Origin: Priapulus caudatus | Taxonomy: Eukaryota > Priapulida > Priapulimorpha > Priapulimorphida > Priapulidae | Assembly: GCF_000485595.1 (NCBI RefSeq) | Contig: NW_014577131.1 | Location: 146,808-210,807 of the forward strand | Length of the DNA: 64,000 bases | Reading direction: 5' to 3' | In this document: positions 24,335 through 37,436 of the stretch, in pieces | Numbering within the stretch: the stretch's first letter is position 1 | How the letters are laid out: each line of letters starts with the position of its first letter | Program-made: the position numbers and the translations under genes | The notes under the pieces: model-generated | Told to the model about the DNA's origin: nothing | Databases searched by the model: none | What the model saw: only the letters and a program-made list of their open reading frames with translations

Positions 24335-25704
24335 GACTAAGCGTAAATAAGCAAAGTATTACAAGTGCACTCAATGTAGGTTTTGCCACCTGGTGCTTGC
24401 ATATTTCATTGCCCTGCCTACATCTAACCCGCAAATACAGTCAAAATATTTGCAATATGAAGATACACGTAGGCCTACATTTATGCGCGTACCTTCTCCG
24501 CATTATTATTTGTACATGGAAAAAAATAGCGTAATCGAGCTTTGAAATAGCGAAAGTGAGGCTGTGTGAAATAATGCTTAATTGCTCGTTCGTTTATGTG
24601 CTTTCCTTGACCCCGCGCGCGCGAGTCACATACGCGTACAGGCGCGCGTGCACACAGACAGGCGCGCATGCGGACGGCACGCAGACACGAACGAACGGCC
24701 ACTAGCTTGCCTATGCGAATGCAAGAGGGCCGGCATATATGTGTTCGCATGACGTAATATATGGGCGTTGCACGTGTGAATATGAAGGAATGTGAGGAAA
24801 GAGGAATCGTAATTTGTTAAAACTACAAGAGAGATGGTATCCGCGCGTAGATTTCTTCGATAAATAAATGCCTATCACGAGACCTCACTTTATAAATGAG
24901 AGGAAACTCTAGCCTGTAAGGTTCCCAAGAATCTGAACATAGTCGGCTCCTGCATTGAAATGTATCATTTCAGCGCCTATAATAATACTCGTCTTTATCT
25001 CGGACACTGCACGCGCGAACCCATGCAGATTTGACTGTCGGTTCGCGTATGCGTTATATCCGCTAAAACGAAGTATTTGTCCTACTATTCGTTAGAATAA
25101 CGAGAAGGCTTATGTGATAAATGCCTATATCATAGAATCTCTCTTCATAAACGAGATGAAGCACTATTGTGCAGGCTTCTCCCGATAGGCTCTCTTATTT
25201 TCTTCCTACTGCATTAAAATGTACACGCGCGTGTATTGCTGGCAATATATGTGTGGTCGAATGTCACACATGCAGGGGCGTGAATGAGGTGTAGCATGAG
25301 AGAGAAATAAATATATATATTATATATATATATAGGGAGAGAGAGAAAAAGAGAGAGGGGGAGGAGAGAGAGGGGGAGGAGAGAGAAGTGGGAGTAGAGG
25401 ATTTGCGCTAGACTTGTCCGTATTGCGATTACGATATATATATATATATATATATATAATAAATTTAATAATATATATATATATATTCTATATATATATA
25501 GGACTTTGGGGAGGCAGCGAGCAGCGACAATCACACATAAGCGGACTTTCAGTGCAGGGGCATTGAAAAAATATTCTCAGACCCCCCTGAACAGCAACAT
25601 ACGATCCGCATCAGAAAGAAAAGAGAAGCTTACTAGATCCACAATCTAAACACCATCCAACCATATGGACTCAACCTACGGGTCGAAATTCCGGGATGGA
25701 TAGA

Positions 25705-25749
25705 AGCAGGAGTGTATAATAGGGATATCCCTATTATACACTCCTGATA
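25705..25749. mobile_element. Short palindrome of the TCAGGAGT family
   Basis: CAGGAGTGTATAATAGGGAT is followed directly by its reverse complement ending ACTCCTGA. It resembles the family palindromes at 11781 and 25786 but has GTGTATAA in place of AGATAA. Confidence 0.6.
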
Positions 25750-25785
25750 GAAGACAATCACATTACTCCTGCCAGCATGTTATCA

Positions 25786-25836
25786 GGAGTAGATAATAGA
25801 AGATCAGATCTTTATCTTCTATGATCTACTCCTGAT
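25786..25836. mobile_element. Short palindrome, TCAGGAGTAGATAA family
   Basis: TCAGGAGTAGATAATAGAAG at the left is answered by CTTCTATGATCTACTCCTGA at the right (one difference), with GATC-centred pairing between. It is flanked by TTA on both sides (GTTATCAGG and CTGATGTTATC). Confidence 0.75.
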
Positions 25837-27584
25837 GTTATCAACGTGAGGCTATCCCTAGCCAGACGACCCCAGGGTAGCGAGCAGTTCGATGCACCTT
25901 TTAACTCATTTATATATAGGACTTTGGCTAGCTAAGGATTTTGTTACGTAATACGAAAACAAGTAAACGCTGAAAGTGTTTTCATAAGAGTAAACATGTT
26001 TTTTTCCCGCGATATGCTAATTTTAATTGCATGACAATTTCATTCGCAAACCAAATAACCTCACGCCACTTCTCGCTGCACAGTGCAGCCGTCAGTGTGC
26101 ACTGCACACTGACAGCTGCACTCAAGTTGCAGTGCATCTGCTATATATATTACAAATGCTTTGTCACTCGATAACAAACAGAACGAACCGACTCGAACAA
26201 GGCGAGTACTCGGGGAGGAGCCTCTTACAAGCACGCGTCATCACAGATGCAGAAAGTTGCTCTTCGCTAGCAACGTAGCAATGACAAGGTACTAGTTCCT
26301 ATCACAAGTACAGCGTAACCGTTAGCGTAAAACTACACATGCGACGCAGATAGAGCCATTTCACAAGCGGCTGCACATGGGATAAAAGTTAACCAATATG
26401 ATATATTGATATGTGATTATTTCCTAGTCCACGACTGAGAGTGACGTGTGTGGACGACTTAAAATGTTCAGAGTTAGCTGCCTTGACAGTATAAATAATG
26501 CAAATACGTACGGTTTCAATAGGACGATTAAACTGTTAGATGAAAGAGTTAGCGACAAAACGATAAACAATTCGTTAGCAACGGGTAAACGTGTTTCAGG
26601 TACAGATTAAACAAAAACACTCAGGTAAGACAATTGTTGGCAACGTAAACCCGATGCTGCTTTCTAGCTATATATCTTTTCAAACGCAAATACCGTTTGC
26701 TCACATTCTTAGAAAATCTACGGCCAATGTGAAAATTTTCCTATCTCACAACCTCACGGGCAGAACTATGTAACACTAAAGTTCTCTGACCTACGTACAT
26801 AGATATATATATGTGTGTGTGTGTGAGAGAGAAATGCAGCTACAACATGGCTGCTACAACACTTCCTGTAGCAACTGGCAAGAGTTTCAAAATTATAACT
26901 AATATGCATGGCTCAATACATATTTCAATGCCTTTATCATCGAATGCAATATATTCTCTATAAACTGCTATATTCTGACAATTGAATAAGTGCATAACCG
27001 ATCTTGGCAAAAAAAGAATAAATATACATAGACACTGTATACGGCTCTGTACAATGAAGCATAACATGAAGATGATAATCGTGAAAAAAGTGCCAAAGCT
27101 TTGTCATTATATTAAGGCCCCTTAAATATTTCATTTTGTTATCTGTATGCTGTGAATAGAGAAACTGGACTGACTTTTAGTTAGTTAATGCCTTTATAAC
27201 ATAAAATATTTTCATTATAATGCTCATCATTACCTATTAGAACGCAATTTCTTAAAGTTTTAACTTATTATTCATAATATAGTTAAAATATTCATTATTA
27301 ATTTATACTTGTGTAATGGTTTTTCAGTAAATGATCTATGCTAAATTCTCATGGCATTCCAACCATGTGTAAATAGTTACAGGTACAATAAATCTTATGC
27401 TGTTCATGATTTGTGTGTACAATTTAACATGATAGATGTTATACTTGCTACTATAATATATCAGACAGCAAGCAGGCAACAATGCTTGCGCACGCCAGCC
27501 GTCGCAAGTCTTATAAAATCTATACAAACAATCTGCGAGCATTGCAAGTTATTGCCAACAGATGGCGGCACCTGCCCATCGCGC

Positions 27585-30500
27585 TCATTGGTGTCGGTAC
27601 TGCTGTGGCACGGCTGGAGGAGCTTGCGATGGAGGGCCGCCCAACTGCTGCAATTTCCACACTGGCGGTGACCTGTGATCAGGAGATTCCTCCGCAGAGG
27701 TCGATGGTGGAGGTGGTGCATGCCTCTCTGACGGTGATAACCGCTCGGGAATCGGTGGTCTGTCGTGTCCTACGCCCTGATCTATGAACTGGATCAGGTC
27801 GGGCTGCGCCGGCACGAACGGCCGCTGCGAGTGCCCCGCCGGCGGCTCAGACAACAGCAGGGGGCGCTGCTTCGTGTCGCTTACGTTGGAGATCTCGGCC
27901 CCCTCGTCGCCGCCGGCGCACGGCTGCTGATGCCGCTCCAGCGAGCTTTTGTCCTGAAAGAGGAGTCACCCGTGGCAGCCTCAGGGCAAGAAACTCAACA
28001 GCAACATTCCTCCGTGCCTACGCCCCCACCAATGCAGCGCAAAAGTAGATTTACACTTGACGATCTCGAACCGATTCGTTTAATGTCTGATAACGATTTT
28101 CTCATAGGAGAAGAAGTTCCCGTCGCCATAGTTACGTGACGTACACAGACGGCTACGTGTCAGTGTGACCTGAAAAAATCGGTACTACGTTCTACAGCAC
28201 TTTGTTATTGCCGTAAGAACAGGACCACAAACGGGGCAACACTATATGCATGTATACGCAACCTATCATTTTACATTAGCAATTGCATTTGCACTGGCAC
28301 TAGCATCATCTGCATTTAAATATCACCCGTATAAAATCTTCGTTTAGACTCGTCAACAACGGTGCATCCGTTTTGCTGATCATTGCCGACACAACAGCGA
28401 ATGCCTTTTTCGCTCAACACATTACAAACCATCCTCGCATTTGTCCCGACATGCTGTCAACCTGAACTGTATCGGTCTGTCGGTAAGGAATCGATAAGGA
28501 AATTTTGAATGCAAATGAGCTGCAAGGCTCGAATGCAGCCATCTTCTAGGTTTATCTCTGCCTCACCTTCTGCCTGTCTGGAAGCTGTGGTCTATTCGGA
28601 ACAGGCGGAGGTGCTTTTTTCGCTCGTCCTTCCTCAGACGGCCTTTTTGCGGCACTGATGAATTAACAGACAGTGAGACATAACGTCGCCGGCACATGCG
28701 TGAAGCGGGTCGGCGACAGGAGGCAGCATCCGGATGGCTTCTCCGGAAGCCAACGTCAAGCGAGGTGCTTCCCCGATCCAGCAGGCTCTGCATCTTCCAC
28801 CCTCCACACCTCTTTTAAGTCTTCTTCCCCGCCCCGCCGCTACGAAACGACGGCTTCCCAACCGAGTGCGACGTTTGTGCGATCAAATGCACGCCGTCAC
28901 TGGACGGGAGGATTTAATGCAGAGCTGGCTGGACAAGAGAAGCAGCGCCCGCAGTGTTAGTTGCGGCATGCTACGTACCCCTGCGTACATGCGGCGCTGC
29001 CAACGATCGAGGCTCCATGCAAACATGCCATTAGTGCTGTCAGTGCGCGGAGGTATGGGAGGTGCTGCCCTCATCGTGAGCGCGGACGGTTTGGCGGCGA
29101 CAGGGGGAGCTTTACGTAAACTCCCACAGGTGCTGATAGGCCGCTGTGACTGGTTAATACTGAAGGGCTCTTCGTGCATATTACTACTGCTACAAAGAGT
29201 ATAAGTGAGAAACATCCATCACCAGAAAGGTGGAGACAGGAAGCATATAGGAACAGTCGTGCAACAACATCAACCAACATCAAGCAAGCCACTTAAAGAT
29301 TATCAAAAGATGCTATGAGCAAAAAGTCGAGAATCACTATTTTATGGCATCAGCCATTATATGGCAAGCATTAAATTGCACAACTATTCTAATCTACAAT
29401 GTTAGTGCCAAGTGATAGGATATTAAAAATTGCATCTATAGGATATTGCCACAGTTTAGACTGGCAACTTGACTGACAATGAAATGGGCTGCATTAAGTG
29501 AATATAATTGTGGAATATTTACATGATAGAAACCACTTTCACAATCCACTATATTTACAATTAATATTACAAATTAAATTACAATTAAATCACAATTACT
29601 ACATGTTTGTGCATGTAAAATATTCTTACCAGATACACAATCAAGATTATTATCTACTCATGCCACTATTATACAAAGCTCGAGGGAAAATCTGCCATTC
29701 ACTTGAAGCAAAGTTTGATTGCAATATATACGTGAAATCCCTCGACATTGAGTTCTGCAGAGAAGTGGATGAAGTGGCAAACCTCTCTACTGGATTTCCA
29801 AATGAATCCTGGGAAGGTTGCCGGGTGTGACCTTTGACATCAACAGGCGGTGATTCTAATGGCACTACGGGACCTTTCCTCGCTTCACGAACAGACTCAG
29901 GAGTTACCCTAAACTTGATATCTGCAAAACAACCAAAGAAAAGATTCAGGTATTATACAGATACTTGATGAATGCTAGTCACCGTTTACTTTTACTGTCA
30001 CCTAACACAAGCTAATATTTACACATGTAAATACTATGTTTGTGCATGTAAAATATTCTTACCAGATAAAGTTTCCTGCCTCATCACAATCAAATTGCAT
30101 TTTAACATTTTAACTTCGTAATGAAATATAATTATTTATTGGTATTATTGAAGTAAAAGTATATATTAAGTAAAATTGAGTTCGTTTAGACTTTGCAAGG
30201 TTTAACAAAAAATAAATAAGGAAATAACAACATTAATTAGCAGATGACACATTATTATGAGACCCAGAATGTCTACGTAAGTATAACAGAAATAAAAACC
30301 GATACAATTAGAACAGTAGCTTCTAACAATAGAAGACTTGTTAAATATGTTCCATTAAAGTTAATACCGTATCAAATTTTGAGGAGTTTTGTAGACGCCA
30401 ACCACCACAGATCACACACAACTACCGGAATCATGACAGAAAGCAAGAGCATGCAATAACCAAGTTTTAGTAGTCAGTCGTCTAGATTCCGGTACAGCCC

Positions 30501-33500
30501 TAGGAAAGAGAAAAGACATCGTGACCACTGCGCATCGCATCGTCACATTATACAGTAAAGAGGCCAACACCCGTGCGGCAGAGAGTCTCGCGCGCAGCGT
30601 AAGCACCGTCCGCTTCGTGTCGCTTGTCCGAGCGTCGCAGCCTCGCCGATTCCCCGACGACGGCCAGGATTTCGGCCTCCCCCGCGCGATCCTCCGCCGC
30701 CGCCGCAGCCGCGTGCTTGTCGACGAGGTTCTCCTGCGAGTGGCTGAGCGCGCGCGACGGGCGCGGCGGCACGACGGGAAGCTGCGACTCGCTCTCGTCG
30801 TGATGTGGCGCAGCGTGGTGGGGGTGCGGCTGCGGCTGCGTCGCAGCGTTGTGATGCGCCGCAGCGTGGTGGGGGTGCGGCTGCGTCGCAGCGTTGTGAC
30901 GCGGCGCGGCGTGGGGGTGCGTCTCGGCCACCCCCGCGTCGTGACGGGGGTGTGGTACCCCCGCGTCGTGACGTGGGTGTGGTGCGGCGCGAGGGTGGGG
31001 TTCGGCTGCTGCATCCTCATGCTCGCTGTCTGGCTTGCAGACGTCCGGGAGCATCTCGGACTTCGCCGCGACGGACGAATGACCGATCGCTTCCGACGCG
31101 GCCGCGCCGCGCGCCTTGATCGGCGGGGGAGGTGCTGCCCTCTTGTGAGCCGTTCCGTGGTGTTCTTGGTGAAGCAGGTCCAGTCTCGGGTAGATGTGTT
31201 CGAATCGGCCCGCAGGGTTCGCGACCCCGACGTCAGGCACGTCGCGATCCGGGCTGGAGCTCCCGCTGCCCGCGACTACTTTCTGCTGACACGGTGCATC
31301 CTCGTTGCCATGGTGATCCTGCGGCTGATGCCAGCCTGGGAATCCGATTGAGGCGGCAGCACCGGCCGCTGCTGCCAACGCGGAGTCCATGCTCGCGACG
31401 ATGGACTGTCGCTTAACGGGGGAGAGTAGCGGTACATACTCCCCGAACTCGACATCTACGCAGTAAATAGCATGGAATGCAACATACACACACGTTATAG
31501 CAAGCTTAACACGGCACATGTGCCATGGCATCGATAATAGTGTCAAAACGAGCACACACATTCCATTAACCTCAGTATGGATAACGTAAGAAAACATATC
31601 AATACTATTGCATTCAATAAAAAATCACCATTTAAAACTGTGATTCCAAAACAATAGTGTACTACAGAAACAATTGCGGTTTCCACCATGTGGTTCAACC
31701 CCATAACTGTTGACTATCACATGATTTACCTTGCATTTTAACACACATTACAAGATTATAATTTAGAAAGCATTGTGGCGCAAACACAGACAGTTAATCA
31801 GTATATTCTAAGGGGTGACAATCAATGAGTCACAGAATAAAAACGATTATGAAACCTAGAAAATTAAATGGATTGAGAATGAACAGTTACAAATAAATTG
31901 ATAAAATTATCACAGGTCATGTAATAAATAGCATAAATCGAGACTATACCATCCTAACATATAATGTTCACTTGCCATAAACACATTCATCAGCACAGTC
32001 AGAGGAAATAATGGTACAAGAAATAAGAATGCAAGGAGACTTACCGCCAGGAAAGAACCAATCTGCATGACTGATGAATGTCTCGATGATCAGGCTCTGT
32101 TGCCCTGACGTATGGACATTCATCCTACAGTAAAGTAAGGTGTAAGATTATATAGTAAGTAAGATTAGTGGCCTGAACAACTCCAGTCTATCACGACGGC
32201 AAAAATACAAGCTGTAACCACATTGCAAGAGTTATCCAGTCGTTTTGTATCAATGGTATATATTTATTTATTTGTTCATTTCAATAAGAGACGGACCCAT
32301 CGTTGTTGTCGGCGTAGATGAGATTGGGACCAAACACGATAGCAATGTTACTTGGCGTCATCTTGTTAAGATCTGATTCTGCAGCTACTTTGGCAAGGAA
32401 CTTGATTAGGTATCTGAAATACAAGAGAATGTGTCTGTACCAGCTCTCTACAAACATGAACATATTTACTGATACTCGATATACCACAATGTAGCAGCAG
32501 AAAGTATATACAATAACATAAAGGACCTAGGTGAATAGTCAAGCCTTTACCAAATGTAATTACCCATCCAAGAAATCCTAACATCTTTTACTACTTTCAT
32601 GATAACAACAAAAATTTGGTAATATTTTGTAGGTCAATACTCACTTAAAGTTGTTATAATTACATCTTGGTAGTTTATTACAGACTGTCCATAGTGCTTG
32701 CAATCGCTTGTCAGGATCCTCTAACCTAAAACATAACGCACGTATCGAATTAGCTTGGAATTTCTTAGCATCTAAGTGAGATCGATAAATTGTACCAGCA
32801 TTTTCTATCTGATGACCTGACCCATTCAACCAGTTTACTACAGTGGGTTGATGCTGTATCAACTGTAAGATCTGTATTAACTGCAAGTAAATATAAGGGC
32901 GTGTATCCTTCGCGATTGATAACTCAGGCATGGTGATTTTAACTTAACCAATGAGCGCCGCAAAGCGAACGCATTACGATAGCCTCATTCGAATTCCTGC
33001 TCTTGGCCCAACACTTCCACGTTTTCGCCCAGCCGGGCTTCATACGTTAGGTACACGATCCAACACGCTACCTATTCGCGTTCATCCATTCGTCGTAGTG
33101 GGTGAATGTGAGCAGTGGCTCGGGGAGTATGCGCAGGTACAGCTTCAGGGCGCCACAGACACAGTGAATGTCGTAGTCCGTCAGGTCGGGCGTGCCGCTG
33201 TCAAACTCCGCACGCAGCTTCTTGATCTTCGCCGCGCTACCCGCGATTCTGAAGAGACCCTGAAATCGGCAATTCCCATTTAAACGTGTCGCCCCAGAGA
33301 AGATGGCCCGCTGGCCATCCGCTGCACTGGATGAATTATCGTATTTTAATGAACGTTCTTCAGCATGACACATGTTACATGACTCGACAAGTGTCTGCAC
33401 GGGCAGTTAGAAAAAATATGTACGGGGCACAACAATAAATAGTTTCAATAATTACCGTAATATCTTGCCTTAGATCTCCATATAAATCCTTTTCTAGATT

Positions 33501-36500
33501 TCTCTAGGAATGTTACTTCGAAACAAAAGTCAATCGCATATAGCCCCTTCTGCCAACCTTCGAGCATAAAACACCGGGTACTTTCATTGGGCAAGTTGTA
33601 AGCTAGGAAAGAAGTCACTATATACCTCCTCCGATACGCCAAGGTCCAGTATGGCGCACACACACTCCTCTATCACTTCCGCTATCTCTCTGTTGGTCGC
33701 CTTCAAGTGATCCTCCAGCAGTACGTCATATACTGGCTTCTGGAGGAACATTCCTGAGGGAAATAGTGAAGATATACAAAATAACTAACATCCTTGGATA
33801 AGGATACCACTTGAACTACACACACATCATCTTGGAAAGGAAGGAAGCTCCATTTCTATCTTGACAGGGGGTGGTAACACCACTCCCATCCTGGAAGGGG
33901 ACGGATCTGTGCTGCTATCATAAAAAAGGGTGGGAACACCACTCCCATAGTGGAATGGATGCTCCCAACATAGCAGGGGACAGAGCTGCACTGCCATCCT
34001 AAACAAGGGTGGGAACACCACTCGCATCCTGTTAGGAGACAGGAGCTGCACTGCCATCCCGGAAGGGGCCAGAGCTCCACTAAGCTACATACCTTCCCAG
34101 TGTTGTAGTTTTGGCATGAGATCTTCCAAGCTTTTCAGAGCTCTGGTGTGGTATTCACGTTGAAGTTCGACACTCTGTATGACAACAGGAAATGGGAATG
34201 AACACATGAATGAATTCATCGCTTACAACTGTTATGCAAAGTAAGACATGGTGACAAAACAACAGCTAAAGATAGGGGATTAGAGTGCAACAACCATTTG
34301 TGCTTAAACGAAATTCTGTATGTACCTTAACGAGAAGACGTCCAAACTCAGCCTGCCTTGAGCAGAGTTTGTACAGCTCTGTTGCAAGGTTATCCTGTTA
34401 AAAATAAAGAAATTGACATATGTGACCTTGCAGACATTCTAACCACCATAAAAAATAGTATAACAAACTCACCTATCATCTTAGCTGTCAGAAGATGTTT
34501 GCCGTAAGGCAATTTTTTGTGGAACATCACTGCTAGGGAAAGAAGTGCGTCTGTGTACTGCAGAAAATAGCATTGTAGCTAAAGCCTGCACACACCCACC
34601 CACAAAAATTCAGGTAGATATGAGTGCACCTACCTGTGCATGCATGCACCCATACACATACCTTGCTTTGCTCAACCCGAGCCTGAGCTTCTTCTTGCTC
34701 CAGCTTTAATTGGTCAACCTTCTGCTGATGTGCCGCCATGTTGTTAGGGGCAATCTGCGTCGTCTGTCGTGCAGTGCTCTGGTACCTGTGGCACATCAAA
34801 TGTACAGAAGCTGTCCTTGGAAGACGGCGTCAAAGATGAAACACATATTTATACTATGACGTCACATCCTCTATATCATATATATGATATGATATCTGCA
34901 GGAGTCAATAAAGATTTTATGGTTTGTTTGTTTGCATGTGTTTATTTACTTTTGATATCATATTACAGATAATATATTTATGGCATATGTGAATGCACTA
35001 GTATAGTCTATCCAGCTAAAGCTGCTAAACCCACACTCCTTATTGTTTAGTGTCAGAAATGAGCAATTACCGCTGTGAAAAATAACACACTATTGGCATA
35101 GACTATAAACTATAATATGATTCCTATCAAAGGAGAGGTGACATAAAATTTTAAATACAAAGATTAACATGTAGTGATGTATTAACTCTAGACATCTCAA
35201 CAACAGACCTAGTTTTAACTGCATCCATGTCCAATGTCAACTTGTTGAGGTGTTTCTTTAGCTTGGCAATGTTTGGAAAATCAACCTAAAATCAAAAACA
35301 AGGCAAAATTGATTCACCTAACACATTCCAGAGATAACCCAAGACACTGCTACATACATTGAACAGGACAGAAATCACAAGTTGATTTAAAATTTACAGA
35401 GTTTTTGTGTCGAGTTTTGTCACAATAAAACAAGAACTTACAACAAAGAATATATTACCAATCTCATCACCGATAAACAGATTTTATATAGAAAGATATA
35501 CGAACACACGATAACGTTAATACCACACTCACCTCCAGGAACTCACTGAAAGGCATAAGCACTTGACTTTCCACCTCCATCTCTCCCAGCATTCTCTCTT
35601 TTGCTAAGCCAGAATAGCCTTCCCCACACAACTGATACATGTTCCTGAAAATGAACAGAGAGAACCGTACAAGTAAAAATACACAAGAACAGCACCTGGT
35701 AACACTGTGCCGTAAACACGTAAATATAAGACTGTAATAATGTGTATAGAATGTCAGCAGTTCAAAAGCTTTGATTCACAAATCGGAGACCGATCAGTCG
35801 GTCGATTAGACTTTCGATGTTTACTACTATTCTATGCGCATGTGGCTGTGTGCAGATGAACTCACGCGAGCAGTCCGAGACCGTCCGCCAGTAGGGATCC
35901 GTTTTCTTGTAGCTGACAGGACACCTGCCACTCTGGAAGCTTTCTCTGTAAACATGTCAAGCGCAGCACAAGTGTAACAAACATTCATTGGTTAGCGGGT
36001 ATTGACAGTACCAGTTTCCCTCTACCCACGGAGCGGGTAGTATACTCCTGGTTTGTGCAACACGTCTGAAATAGAATCCAACTCAGTTTAGGCCAAATAT
36101 GCTGGCAATTTTGGCAACTTCGCGCATAATGGTTATGGAAAAATGTGTTTTCTCAAGGTGGTGATATGCAAATGGGTATGGCACTTAAATAATAAAAACA
36201 ATGATCCCCCATTAGCTGTTCCAGGACAAAAATGACATGCGTCTATGTATATCGATGTACATCACTGAACACTGTTGGTAAACAACTGCAGAAAGGAGCA
36301 GCACTATGGTTACACATCGAACCATAGTGTCCATGCGAACCTACCAGACGTTTCTCTGGATCTTTCTCGCTGCCCTGGTGATAGCTCAGCATCTGCGACA
36401 GCTTCTTGCACGTGGTGCCGCATGACTGCTCGAGCAGCTTCACTCGCTTCTCGGTAGTCACCAGGTCTTCGGTGAGAACTTCTGTCTTCTCGGCCCTGCG

Positions 36501-37375
36501 TGAAGCAGCAGACGACCGGGACTGATTGTCATTCGCAGTCTCATACACGATATACAGATAAACGAAACTGTCCTTTGCATGGGAGATCAACCAAACAAGT
36601 TTATGTGCGAAGACTCACTTCAGATAGTAACGCCTTGCCGACTGGGTTCGCTTTACAAAATGCATACAGTAAAAACTGTATATATATAAGAATCATGCAA
36701 GTACTCGATAATAATAACATTCCTCTCATGTGTCCATGAGATTTTAAGCATGTGTAGTTTGAAATGAACAGAAGACATGGCATCGATTACTTGAATTATA
36801 GGGCAAATAAATACAAAAGTGCTAAATTATAAAAGTTTGTAACATGAATTGAGATGCACGCATTGACAAATATACTTTGAACTTACTTTTTCTTCCTAAA
36901 AAGCAGCATATAATGAAGGGAAAATGGAATTCATTCATTAATTTACTCAACAATAATAATGCTAATTAAACATCAAGTGTAAATGTATTCATAATGATTA
37001 ATCTAAGTCATATCATCAATTATACGTAATCAATTTGTAATCAATGATAATACAACATTTCACATTTCCATTTTTGCATGGAGATGTGCGAAATAGGACC
37101 CAAGGACTTCCCAGTGTAAAGCATTACATTATGCATGCACCCACTAAGGACAATATCAACTCTAGATTATACACCATATAGACCAACTATTCATATTTCT
37201 AAGGCTAAAACGGGCTAACACCCCATTAGGAGTGTTCCCAACTTTTATATCATTAATGATTAATGATTGATAATCCTAACCTCAGGGGCGGATCCAGAGG
37301 GTGGGTCGAGGGGGTCCGGACCCCCCTTTTTACCACAAAAAAGGAAAAAAAAGCATACACACACACGCAAGCGTG

Positions 37376-37436
<61 letters not shown>

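Larger units (their letters stand above)
23788..27584. other. Intergenic region between SNX8 and ARHGAP17
   Basis: About 3.8 kb, AT-rich. It holds TA microsatellites (about 24294-24332 and 25433-25500), GA/AG runs (25337-25386) and three palindromes at 25705-25749, 25786-25836 and 26085-26140. The first 150 bases are the likely SNX8 promoter. No gene was found. Confidence 0.55.

Noticed and set aside
30521-31351. 276-residue plus-strand frame, Arg/Val-rich
   Set aside because: Antisense of the ARHGAP17 tail exon; the minus frame has the family junction sequence and SH3-ligand context.
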